Assembly (NCBI GenBank): GCA_030619215.1 | Contig: JAUXBV010000099.1 | Span: 1 to 8,826, forward strand | Origin: Fibrobacterota bacterium | GTDB taxonomy: Bacteria; Fibrobacterota; Chitinivibrionia; Chitinivibrionales; JANQEN01 | Reading direction: 5' to 3' | Length of the DNA: 8,826 nt | Part shown: positions 1-8,000 of the stretch, piece by piece | How the letters are laid out: every line of letters begins with the position of its first letter | Numbering within the stretch: position 1 is the stretch's first letter | Notes under the pieces: model-generated | The model's database searches: none | The model's input: the letters and a program-made list of their open reading frames with translations, nothing else | What the model was told of the DNA's origin: nothing | Program-made: the position numbers and the translations under genes

Positions 1-248
1 AAATAATGTTTCTACACATCAAATCAAATCATATATCTATTGGATGCCGTTGTGTTCTAGTTATCTCCTTTTTTAAACATAAAATCTTAATATAACCGCC
101 GTGAACAATATTTCTTATATGTCCGGCTCGTGAAAAATGACGGCGGTATTAATAATAAGGCGTAAAAATACCAGTGTGTAAAGTAATCCGGGTTTACGGA
201 ACTTAGGCGGGGTGGGAAAAGAAAATTTTCTATCAGTTACATATTTTT
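1..248. other. Left-edge non-coding region downstream of dsrC
   Basis: No convincing coding region or RNA gene is seen here. The stretch is AT-rich and lies 3' of the minus-strand dsrC gene. It contains an 8-bp perfect inverted repeat (ACCGCCGT at 95-102, ACGGCGGT at 140-147) and a 12-bp perfect palindrome, AGAAAATTTTCT, at 220-231. No GC-rich hairpin followed by a T-tract was found, so the dsrC terminator is not identified. Confidence 0.6.
95..147. repeat. 8-bp inverted repeat with 37-nt spacer
   Basis: ACCGCCGT (95-102) and ACGGCGGT (140-147) are perfect inverted copies in an otherwise AT-rich region. The GC-rich arms stand out locally. They could form a stem in RNA from either strand or mark two half-sites for a protein. 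The pattern lies 102 bases beyond the dsrC stop. The role is unknown. Confidence 0.4.
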
Positions 249-566
249 TTACACACACCCATCAGGCTTGGGAAGGCCTGCTATTTTGCATGCCCCTCTT
301 GCCGGCCCTTTCGGGAAAAGGCCATAAACTTCACGTAATTTGAGGCCGGTATTTTTGCATATCTTACGCACCGGAGGAGCCATATCCGTCTCTTTCCAGT
401 GGTCTCTTATTAAATTTATTATTTCCCAATGCTTTTCAGTCAACTCCCCGGTGCCATCAAGCCTGGCAAACTCAGATGCTACATCTTTATCCCAGAACTC
501 GGGCTGCTGTAAGAATCCATCTCCGTCAATATTTAATTCCTTGCCTTTTACATTAACCGTCTCCAT
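249..566 (-). CDS. dsrC: DsrC/TusE-family sulfur-carrier protein
   Basis: This 105-residue protein has the full length of the DsrC/TusE/gamma-sulfite-reductase family. The C-terminal arm is complete: after an LFPKGPARGAC segment come Cys93 and the penultimate Cys104, ten residues apart, then Val105. In the family these are CysB and CysA. Proteins with both cysteines are the DsrC type, which carry sulfur as a trisulfide between sulfite reductase DsrAB and the membrane complex DsrMKJOP; TusE-type relatives keep only the last cysteine and act in tRNA thiolation. The fold-typical HWEIINLIRDHW helix and PPVRKICKNTG segment are visible. The ATG at 566 has AAGG-type ribosome-binding sequence upstream. 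A cysteine desulfurase gene lies 155 bases upstream on the same strand, a plausible sulfur donor. No dsrAB or tusBCD is present, so whether the partner is a sulfite reductase or a sulfur relay is not settled. Confidence 0.93.
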   Translation of the reverse strand: METVNVKGKELNIDGDGFLQQPEFWDKDVASEFARLDGTGELTEKHWEIINLIRDHWKETDMAPPVRKICKNTGLKLREVYGLFPKGPARGACKIAGLPKPDGCV

Positions 567-609
567 CTACCTTATCCTTCGCTGTTAAAGCCTTTATTAA
601 AAATTGTTT

Positions 610-627
610 ATTACACGTATTACACGT
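610..627. repeat. Perfect 9-bp tandem repeat upstream of dsrC
   Basis: ATTACACGT occurs twice back to back (610-618 and 619-627) in the spacer between the desulfurase stop and the dsrC start, 44 bases upstream of the dsrC ATG. On the minus strand this reads as two ACGTGTAAT units. The placement suits a direct-repeat operator for dsrC, but no regulator is known from this window. Chance duplication in AT-rich DNA cannot be excluded. Confidence 0.35.
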
Positions 628-721
628 AGCCGGTAAAAATATACTTTTGAATGCTATAAAAACAGGTTTTAATAAATATCTCCCTGATTTTCTCGCATTC
701 AGGTCAATAGAATTTCTGCTG

Positions 722-1882
722 CTATTTCTTGATAGACGCAATCTCCCTTACCGCTTCAATCGCTTTGTCGATATGTTCTTCCGTATTAAATGGCCCGACG
801 CTGAACCTGACGGTACCATGGATTTTATCAGTCCCTAATTGTACATGAACAAGCGGGGCGCACTGTAATCCTGTACGGGCTGCAATATCATAATCGACGT
901 CAAGCATTGTTCCCGCATCTCCTGCGACCCAGCCTTCAATATTTATGCTTAGGACGGCATTCTGGTTCTCAGTATTATCAGCGCAGTAGGTAGTCACTCC
1001 ATCAATCTCCTGAAAACCTCTCCGGAGTTTATCCCACAAAGCCAGCTCTCGATTATGAACCTTTTCCATTCCCTCTCTCTGAACCCATTTCACACCCGCA
1101 TAAATCCCGGCAACACCGACGGTGTTCAAGGTTCCGGCTTCCATTCTGTAGGGGAACTCCTCAAGGTGAAAGGGGTAGGCGGAGCGTACACCTGTTCCTC
1201 CAAACCGGGTTCCTCTAATCGGTACATCCTCACCGATGTAAGACCCGCCGATACCGGTAGGGCCCATGAGACACTTGTGGCCTGTAAACGCAAGCAGGTC
1301 AATATTCATTGCCTCAACATCAACAGGTACAGCTCCAGCACTCTGGCTTGCATCCACGGAAAAGTAAATACCTGCTTCCCTGCAGTATTTGCCGATCTCC
1401 TTAACCGGTTGAACGGTACCAATAATATTTGACGCATGGTTTATGATAACAAGCCTTGTGTTCTTTTTGAAAGCTTTCTTAACATCATCAGGATCAATAT
1501 ATCCTTTTTCATCAAACGGTATATAGGTCAGCTCAATCTCCCCGTCGTGCTTTTTATGATACAGGGGGCGAAGCACCGAGTTGTGCTCAATATTACTGGT
1601 TATAACATGATCCCCTTTTGACACCATCCCCTGGATGATCATATTAAGTGAATCCGTCGCGTTATAGCTGAACGTCAAACGGTTCGGATCTTTGCCATTG
1701 AACAGGTTCATCAGCAATTTACGCGTTGAGTGTACTACTTCCTCAGCTTCAAGAGCCTTATCAAACCCGGAGCGTCCTGGATTCACTCCGTGCGACTGAT
1801 AAAACTCCTTCATAAAATCATACACCTCCTGAGGCTTTGGATAACTGGTTGCAGAATTATCCAGATATATTAATTCATCCAT
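722..1882 (-). CDS. Cysteine desulfurase family protein (class V aminotransferase fold)
   Basis: A PLP enzyme that probably releases sulfur from L-cysteine as a protein-bound persulfide plus alanine. The preferred ATG start gives 386 residues; numbering here counts from the GTG two codons upstream. Family marks run in order: the N-terminal YLDNSATSYPKP segment, His102 in SNIEHNS (stacks on PLP), Asp179 in SVDASQSAG, the PLP Schiff-base lysine Lys205 in FTGHK, and catalytic Cys343 in RTGLQCAPLVH. The RxGxxCAPL context resembles SufS/CsdA-type (group II) desulfurases rather than IscS/NifS, and the overall pattern fits the broad set annotated only as 'cysteine desulfurase family protein'. ATG at 1882 is chosen because AAGGAG (1888-1893) sits five bases upstream; the GTG at 1888 overlaps that site. 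No sufBCD or iscU genes are nearby; dsrC follows on the same strand. Confidence 0.9.
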   Translation of the reverse strand: MDELIYLDNSATSYPKPQEVYDFMKEFYQSHGVNPGRSGFDKALEAEEVVHSTRKLLMNLFNGKDPNRLTFSYNATDSLNMIIQGMVSKGDHVITSNIEHNSVLRPLYHKKHDGEIELTYIPFDEKGYIDPDDVKKAFKKNTRLVIINHASNIIGTVQPVKEIGKYCREAGIYFSVDASQSAGAVPVDVEAMNIDLLAFTGHKCLMGPTGIGGSYIGEDVPIRGTRFGGTGVRSAYPFHLEEFPYRMEAGTLNTVGVAGIYAGVKWVQREGMEKVHNRELALWDKLRRGFQEIDGVTTYCADNTENQNAVLSINIEGWVAGDAGTMLDVDYDIAARTGLQCAPLVHVQLGTDKIHGTVRFSVGPFNTEEHIDKAIEAVREIASIKK

Positions 1883-1887
1883 CCTCA

Positions 1888-1893
1888 CTCCTT
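1888..1893 (-). promoter_or_regulatory. Ribosome-binding site that fixes the desulfurase start
   Basis: On the minus strand AAGGAG ends five bases before the ATG at 1882. The longer in-frame alternative, a GTG at 1886-1888, overlaps this site and so cannot use it. The shorter start is therefore preferred. Confidence 0.7.
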
Positions 1894-2016
1894 CCTGGTA
1901 ATTGAAGATTCTTTAATCCTGTTTTTTTATACACATTTATTCTATTCGGCTTGCATGTTTATGAGAGCTGTCTGGCGGGTTTATGCAGGGCCGAAAAATA
2001 ATCCGCTATATCAAGA

Positions 2017-2034
2017 GACTGCCTTAAAGCAGAC
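2017..2034. repeat. Short hairpin (CTGC stem, first of three)
   Basis: CTGC (2019-2022) pairs with GCAG (2029-2032) around the loop CTTAAA. The outer G2017-C2034 pair can also form across one mismatch. It overlaps the edge of the next, stronger hairpin by two bases. It is weak on its own and is listed because it belongs to a cluster. Confidence 0.35.
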
Positions 2035-2063
2035 AATGTAACTGAGCCTTCCAGTTACATTGT
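2033..2063. repeat. Perfect 12-bp stem hairpin, 7-nt loop
   Basis: ACAATGTAACTG (2033-2044) and CAGTTACATTGT (2052-2063) are perfect inverted copies separated by AGCCTTC. A 12-bp uninterrupted stem is far longer than expected by chance in a spacer of this size. No T-tract follows on either strand, so it is not a typical intrinsic terminator. It may be a protein-binding palindrome, an RNA-stability element or part of a small mobile repeat. Confidence 0.7.
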
Positions 2064-2091
2064 TACGGCCCCTCATAAAATAAACTGGTGT

Positions 2092-2115
2092 TGCCTGCTT
2101 TCTTTCAAGCAGGCA
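2092..2115. terminator. 9-bp stem hairpin, possible terminator
   Basis: TGCCTGCTT (2092-2100) pairs with AAGCAGGCA (2107-2115) around TCTTTC. The stem is GC-containing and stable. A T-rich stretch precedes it on the minus strand rather than following it, and on the plus strand it is followed by TTAAAAATAAAT. It is therefore a poor fit to a canonical terminator. Transketolase mRNA would have to end here or be processed here if it is one. Confidence 0.35.
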
Positions 2116-2270
2116 TTAAAAATAAATCTTTAACTATATAAAAACTACCTTTTATATAACTTATTTCCCCGGTTCAGTGTTAAAAGGAACTTACCGATAG
2201 GGGGCTTACCACCCGGCTGAATTGCGACATTTTCAATTGTATATTTTGAATTTATTAATATTTTCTTTAG

Positions 2271-2326
2271 CCATTGACAATTGACCATTGACAATTAACC
2301 ATTGACTATTGACCATTGACTATTAA
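2271..2326. repeat. Four-copy 14-bp tandem repeat made of heptamers
   Basis: Four contiguous 14-bp units, CCATTGAC[A/T]ATT[G/A]A, occupy 2271-2284, 2285-2298, 2299-2312 and 2313-2326. Each unit splits into two related heptamers, CCATTGA and C[A/T]ATT[G/A]A, so the tract can be read as eight heptamers. The variable positions change in an ordered way: the first two copies carry A and the last two T at one position, while G and A alternate at the other. That pattern suggests duplication of a 14-mer and then of a 28-mer. The tract begins nine bases beyond the transketolase stop codon. Similar short heptameric tandem repeats are known in cyanobacterial genomes; function here is unknown. Confidence 0.9.
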
Positions 2327-2334
2327 CCCGTCTC

Positions 2335-4698
2335 CTATTTCAAACCCTCCAAATACTGCCGGATTGCCGCAAACTGGCTCTCTCCGTCAAGGCCGCCCTC
2401 CTTAATCACCATCTCAGCTTTACCGCTGCCAAGGAAATGGCCTTTTTTAAACGGGTACAGTGTCATTTCACGACCGTATCCTGATTGTATCCAGCGATAC
2501 ATGGTAGGTAAAGTAAATCCCGTTATGCCCATTGCAACGTTTGCTTTCTCCTCCGGAAATATCGCTTCCCGCTCCTCCCTGGGCAGGGAATCAAAGAGCT
2601 CTGCACTCGAAACGTAATAGACGTCAAGGTCAATTCCTTTTTCTGGGAGGAGCGGCAATGTCTCATTAACGAATGCAAAACCGACCTCACTCCCCTGAAG
2701 AACAAGGCAGCCGCGACTCTTTCCATTTGCCTTGCGTAATAGATATACACCTTTTACAGCATCAGTAACCGGCGCAAGTCCTAACGCTTCCCTGTCAACA
2801 ATGGTTTCATTGGGGCGGGTGACAAACGGAGAGATAACGGCGGGGCGCTTTGCCAGTGCCTCTGATACCAGCACCCACATCTCCCGGGGATCCCACGGTG
2901 TCAGGGTTATTGCCAGTCCCCTGGGAAAGTTTTCCTCAAGAAGCTGCAATGGCTGCGGGTCAGCGTGGGTCGGTCCGTCCTCGCCTGTTTTTATCCCCAC
3001 ATGGGCATTGACAAGGAAAAACGGCTTGAAAGGCTCGCCGGTCAAAGCATGGCGCGCTTCATTACCGATGCAGTGAAGCCTGCTTGCAATATGGCCCAGC
3101 GCTGCGATAAAAGCACCGTAGGAGGAGCATACGCCGATATGCCGGCCATACGTTGCCAGGCCCGCCATAATACCAGACATGGCATCTTCACAAATGCCAC
3201 CTATGGAAAGTATCCGCGATCCCGGGTTAGTCTCGGAATTATAGTATCCTTCCGAAAAACCGTTGCCTATTAAATTAACACTGGTCGATCCCAGCAAATC
3301 CGCTGCTGCTGCAAAGAAAGCGCCTCCGCCGACCTTATTATAATAATTAAGCACATTACCAAGTGCTGCGCGTAAACTAGTCGTATCCCCGGGCTTTAAC
3401 CCAAGCTCTTCCGGCGTCTCTTTTGTTTTTCCCTTTGCAATCTCAAACACCTTCCCTATCTGCGGTGCATCCGGGCGCGGCTTACGATTGAGATTATCCA
3501 AACGGCTCTTTGCAGCTTCAAGCTTCCGGGATAAACCATCGACAACGTCACGGTTTTTCTCCATGGTATCCCGGATTACCGTCAATGCATTCCAGAAGCA
3601 CTCCTCTAAAATCTCCGTATCCTTTCCCTTCTTACAACGCCGCTCCCCATCCTTACATTGGGGAAACTCCATGCCATATTTATCAATCAACGGCTTGAGC
3701 GCCTCATAAAACCCTTCGCTGCAAAGGCTGTGACCGGCCCCGTGTGATTTCCTTCCCTCGATCCCATACTGCCAGCCCTTGGTGGTGCGGTAAACTATTG
3801 CGGTGGGCTGACCATTATCAATCTCCGGCAGTATGCGCTGTGCCGCTATGATCTGCTGAAAATCGGTACCGTCGGGAACCTGGATCACATTCCAGTCATG
3901 TAAATAGGCGAACTCAGCAGGATCCCACTGCACATACTCACCCGGTTTATCACCGACACGGCAAACATGGTTGCTGTCAATCGACGCCTGGTTCCAGTCA
4001 ATGTGAATAACGGCGTTGCCTAAGGAAGCTGTTCCCGCTGCTGCAAATGACTCGTAAACCCGTCCCGGTGTCATGCCGCCTTCACCCTCTATCAGGTGCA
4101 CCCGTGGAGCACTCCCCTTACCATAGTAATCAATTGCTCCATAAGCAAGGCCCAGTGATGTTGCCACACCTACTCCCGACGCTCCTGTTGAAAGGCGGAC
4201 AAACGGTGTAAAAGGAGTCGGGTGACCGTCCAGAGCCTTTGATTTAAATTTTGTAAAGAGAGGCGTCGCTGTAATCGGATTACGGCGAAATCCCAGTAAA
4301 TCCTCCAGCCGAAGCTGAAACTTTTCTTCCGCAGGTAAAAACCCGGGCTTGCTTATTCGAATTACTTCATTGCGAAGCGCCCACATTGCATAGAGCCCCA
4401 GTGCCTTATGGCCGGCAGCGTATGAAATGATATCCGCATCCTCTCTGTTAGGGTCTGACATGTCATAGCTCATCGTATCAAACAGGATCGCGGCAACATA
4501 CCTTCCCGATGATATTGAGCCACCGGGGTGCCCTGACATCGGCGCATAGTTATAAAGTAAAGCACACAACGAACGGTATACCAAATCATATGTCTCATAC
4601 TGAAAAACCTCCTTTGGCTTAAGAGGCTCTCCTGATTTCTTAATCTCCTCACGTATGTCGATATATTTTGCCCTTCTCGGCCCAAACTGTAACTCCAC
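2335..4698 (-). CDS. tkt: Transketolase, long variant
   Basis: A TPP-dependent enzyme expected to move two-carbon ketol units between sugar phosphates. At 787 residues it is well above the usual 650-670; the excess lies in an N-terminal extension of about 30 residues and a charged, partly coiled-coil-like stretch at about 345-440. Recognisable sites in order: SGHPGG (His56), AAGHKA (His97), DGHP (His159), the TPP/metal motif GEG (205-207) with its Asn236 in WNQASID, RKSHG (319), Glu504 in GGICEDAM, which fits the TPP-activating glutamate of the Pyr domain, GEDGPTH (572-578), and R628 in the C-terminal part. The metal-binding motif reads GEG rather than the usual GDG, a conservative but notable change. 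The start is a GTG with AAGGAG six bases upstream. Other TPP enzymes such as DXP synthase fit less well because the GEDGPTH and GHPGG blocks are those of transketolase. Confidence 0.9.
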   Translation of the reverse strand: MELQFGPRRAKYIDIREEIKKSGEPLKPKEVFQYETYDLVYRSLCALLYNYAPMSGHPGGSISSGRYVAAILFDTMSYDMSDPNREDADIISYAAGHKALGLYAMWALRNEVIRISKPGFLPAEEKFQLRLEDLLGFRRNPITATPLFTKFKSKALDGHPTPFTPFVRLSTGASGVGVATSLGLAYGAIDYYGKGSAPRVHLIEGEGGMTPGRVYESFAAAGTASLGNAVIHIDWNQASIDSNHVCRVGDKPGEYVQWDPAEFAYLHDWNVIQVPDGTDFQQIIAAQRILPEIDNGQPTAIVYRTTKGWQYGIEGRKSHGAGHSLCSEGFYEALKPLIDKYGMEFPQCKDGERRCKKGKDTEILEECFWNALTVIRDTMEKNRDVVDGLSRKLEAAKSRLDNLNRKPRPDAPQIGKVFEIAKGKTKETPEELGLKPGDTTSLRAALGNVLNYYNKVGGGAFFAAAADLLGSTSVNLIGNGFSEGYYNSETNPGSRILSIGGICEDAMSGIMAGLATYGRHIGVCSSYGAFIAALGHIASRLHCIGNEARHALTGEPFKPFFLVNAHVGIKTGEDGPTHADPQPLQLLEENFPRGLAITLTPWDPREMWVLVSEALAKRPAVISPFVTRPNETIVDREALGLAPVTDAVKGVYLLRKANGKSRGCLVLQGSEVGFAFVNETLPLLPEKGIDLDVYYVSSAELFDSLPREEREAIFPEEKANVAMGITGFTLPTMYRWIQSGYGREMTLYPFKKGHFLGSGKAEMVIKEGGLDGESQFAAIRQYLEGLK

Positions 4699-4710
4699 AT
4701 CTTACTCCTT
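4698..4710 (-). promoter_or_regulatory. Transketolase RBS with overlapping ATG/GTG starts
   Basis: On the minus strand AAGGAG (4705-4710) is followed by ATGTGG. The GTG at 4698 (spacing six) opens the transketolase frame. The ATG at 4700 (spacing four) overlaps it in another frame and opens a 76-codon reading frame with no family resemblance. No other in-frame start occurs before residue 54, inside conserved sequence, so the GTG must be used. Confidence 0.65.
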
Positions 4711-4727
4711 TCAGCATTAAACCGATT

Positions 4728-4733
4728 AGTATA
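4728..4733 (-). promoter_or_regulatory. Possible -10 element for transketolase
   Basis: TATACT on the minus strand lies 29 bases upstream of the GTG start, in the 75-base gap behind the upstream membrane-protein gene. It matches the sigma-70 -10 consensus at five of six positions. No good -35 is present at the right spacing, so this is tentative; read-through from the upstream gene is equally possible. Confidence 0.25.
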
Positions 4734-4773
4734 AACTTTGCATGATTAAAAGTTTTAAAAGGCTCGTTTTTTA

Positions 4774-5370
4774 TTACCGGATACTATCCTTTTCCGGTAT
4801 ACCTGACCTCTCAGTTTCGAGCAGCTTCTTCAAAGAACGGGCGTCCTCCTTTGTCCGCGTATGAAATGCATAGACAACCTCTTTCCCCTTTTCACCATCC
4901 GGCGCCTCAAAAGAAACACAAAATCCCTCTGCCCATTGATTTACTCCTGCTACAAAAAGCGGAATGGCCAGCCACAGGCCTTTCCTTGCCCAGCCCCGGC
5001 CTATTTTAACATCCTTAACTTCCTTAACTGAAAATGAGATTGTTTTGCCAAATACGCCAACCGTAAAGGCTGTAAGATTTTCCATCTCCCAGAGACAGCC
5101 TGCACCTGCACCCCCGACAAACCAGTGGGTAATTGCCAATATTAACGCGGGGATAAGGAGCCTCCAATCCCGGAATACGATAGCTGCAAGAAGCGTTGGG
5201 ATTATCAACCAGAAAAGTAATATCTGCACACCAATCCATAAGCGATAAATAAGCGGCATTACCCGCGGGCCGATAACCGTAACGGTCTCAGCATCCACCG
5301 ATACTTTTATACGGCTGCCAAAACGAGAGCTTGTCCTGTAAGAATAAGCTTCAAATGTGTTTTCCTGCAT
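4774..5370 (-). CDS. Membrane protein of unknown function, two TM helices
   Basis: The 198-residue product is not recognised. A polar N-terminal part (1-38) with alternating beta-like sequence (RIKVSVDAETVTVIG) is followed by two strongly hydrophobic helices at about 43-66 and 69-91, then a soluble C-terminal part with beta-strand character (about 100-170) and a charged helix (172-188). This hairpin-plus-beta layout resembles bacterial PH-domain-like or YdbT-type membrane proteins, but no diagnostic motif was seen. The helix-flanking WRLLIPALILAITHWF segment is rich in aromatic residues, typical of membrane interfaces. ATG at 5370 has GGAG eight bases upstream. It lies 75 bases upstream of the transketolase on the same strand and could be cotranscribed, without any obvious functional link. 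Confidence 0.75.
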   Translation of the reverse strand: MQENTFEAYSYRTSSRFGSRIKVSVDAETVTVIGPRVMPLIYRLWIGVQILLFWLIIPTLLAAIVFRDWRLLIPALILAITHWFVGGAGAGCLWEMENLTAFTVGVFGKTISFSVKEVKDVKIGRGWARKGLWLAIPLFVAGVNQWAEGFCVSFEAPDGEKGKEVVYAFHTRTKEDARSLKKLLETERSGIPEKDSIR

Positions 5371-5612
5371 TCTTTATTCTCCAGTTAAAACAAAGTAAAA
5401 AAACACTTCCTCTATAAAAAATATTTAATAATTCGCATTTCTTTAAATGACTGTTCAATCACCTATTCGACACTATTTAACGAGTAGAAAAATATAAAAG
5501 ATTTTCCCCGTATACTTGTAAAAATAAAGTAAAAATTGTACTATCATATAATAAATGTGTTAATTCCACAATAATATAAATAATTTATTAAGAACACAGG
5601 ATTACATCACAA
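5371..5612. promoter_or_regulatory. Divergent intergenic region with plus-strand promoter elements
   Basis: This AT-rich region separates two divergently transcribed genes and should hold promoters for both. On the plus strand TTGTAA (5516-5521) and TACTAT (5539-5544) are spaced 17 bases apart, a fair sigma-70 pair. A perfect TATAAT lies at 5547-5552 without a good -35 at standard spacing. Either would give a leader of roughly 50-65 bases for the 5613 gene. The SD for that gene is weak, AGGA at 5598-5601. No clear minus-strand promoter was picked out. Confidence 0.4.
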
Positions 5613-7379
<1,767 letters not shown>

Positions 7380-7415
7380 TACTCCTTTTTAAATACTAAT
7401 AAGATATCACCCAAC

Positions 7416-7727
7416 TTAATAATCCTCAACTATTTCAAATATCTGGTCAACAGAGCAATCGCGAAAAAGTTTACTAATAAAATCATGAGAACCTGAAAGA
7501 AAAAGCTTTTTACCTAACTTTTCATAGAGAATCTGATGATATATCAAAACTCCAAGGCTGTTACTGTTAATATAATCGACCTTGTTCAGATCAACAATTA
7601 TCTCCTTACAATTATCATCCTTATACCTTTCTAACACCTTAGATAATACCATGAAATCCGATCCGGTCATTTCACCTGAAAGAATGATAATTTTTCTGTC
7701 CCCTTCTGTTTTTATTTTCTTTTCCAT
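7416..7727 (-). CDS. STAS-domain protein (anti-sigma factor antagonist-like)
   Basis: A 103-residue single-domain STAS protein, the usual size for SpoIIAA/RsbV-type antagonists that bind an anti-sigma kinase and are switched by serine phosphorylation. The core pattern EIIVDLNKVDYINSNSLGVLIYHQILYEKLGKKLFLSG is clear. In typical family members the motif is [DN]-S-S-G-L-G with the second Ser phosphorylated; here it reads N54-S55-N56-S57-L58-G59, so the usual phospho-serine position is Asn unless Ser57 substitutes. ATG at 7727 has GGAG five bases upstream. The gene converges on the FecR/SUMF1 gene with a 36-base gap. No RsbW-like kinase, phosphatase or sigma factor gene is adjacent, so its partner is elsewhere. 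Two inverted repeats lie just upstream. Confidence 0.88.
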   Translation of the reverse strand: MEKKIKTEGDRKIIILSGEMTGSDFMVLSKVLERYKDDNCKEIIVDLNKVDYINSNSLGVLIYHQILYEKLGKKLFLSGSHDFISKLFRDCSVDQIFEIVEDY

Positions 7728-7751
7728 TTTATCTCCGGGCTAATACAAAAG

Positions 7752-7795
7752 ATCTTTATGATATAAAGATAATTAATATACTCCCTTAAGTATAT
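7752..7795. repeat. Two adjacent inverted repeats upstream of the STAS gene
   Basis: ATCTTTAT (7752-7759) and ATAAAGAT (7763-7770) are perfect inverted copies around a three-base loop. Six bases further, ATATACT (7776-7782) and AGTATAT (7789-7795) form a second perfect pair with a six-base loop. They start 25 and 49 bases upstream of the minus-strand STAS start, where operators or a structured leader would be expected. AT-rich composition makes short palindromes common, so only moderate weight is given. Confidence 0.45.
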
Positions 7796-7947
7796 AGTGG
7801 TTTAATGAGGTGCTTATTTAGGAATGAACGCATTTTTCATTTTTATCCTTTTCCCCCTTGCGTAATTGGTTTGAACTGATATATTCTTATAGCAAAACTA
7901 TAGTCGGTTCTTTGTTAGTACCTTAGAAATTATTTTCGTGTTTTTTT

Positions 7948-7961
7948 TACCCTGAAGGGCA
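7948..7961. repeat. TACCCTGAAGGGCA box, copy 1
   Basis: Identical 14-base copy of the sequence at 8001-8014, with starts 53 bases apart, about five helical turns. The core CCCTGAAGGG can form a three-bp GC stem with a UGAA loop in RNA, or serve as a near-palindromic protein site in DNA. Confidence 0.75.
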
Positions 7962-8000
7962 TAAGTGCTACTAAGAAATAAATTTCAAAGTATCTCTTTA

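Larger units (their letters stand above)
1889..2334. other. 446-base spacer with hairpins and tandem repeats
   Basis: No coding region is supported between the transketolase stop and the desulfurase start. The spacer holds three consecutive hairpins at 2017-2115 and a four-copy 14-bp tandem repeat at 2271-2326, listed separately. None of the hairpins has a T-tract following on the minus strand, so a classical terminator for the transketolase is not evident. Length and content suggest the two flanking genes are separate transcription units. No clear promoter could be assigned to the desulfurase. Confidence 0.6.

Noticed and set aside
220..231. Intrinsic terminator for dsrC at AGAAAATTTTCT
   Set aside because: The palindrome is all but GC-free and leaves little stem once a loop is allowed.
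553..741. 62-codon minus-strand frame between desulfurase and dsrC
   Set aside because: It overlaps both neighbouring genes' ends, has no recognisable motif, and its composition looks like translated spacer.
1055..1432. 125-codon plus-strand frame inside the desulfurase gene
   Set aside because: It is antisense to a clearly conserved enzyme and shows no family resemblance or plausible start context.
2271..2326. CRISPR array
   Set aside because: The repeats are 14 bp and directly contiguous with no unique spacers; this is a simple tandem repeat.
2732..3273. Plus-strand frames of 102-114 codons antisense to the transketolase
   Set aside because: Shadow frames of a strongly conserved coding region; no ribosome-binding site or domain features.
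4470..4700. 76-codon frame from the ATG two bases upstream of the transketolase GTG
   Set aside because: No resemblance to any protein; the transketolase frame is conserved throughout. It is kept only as a start-competition observation.
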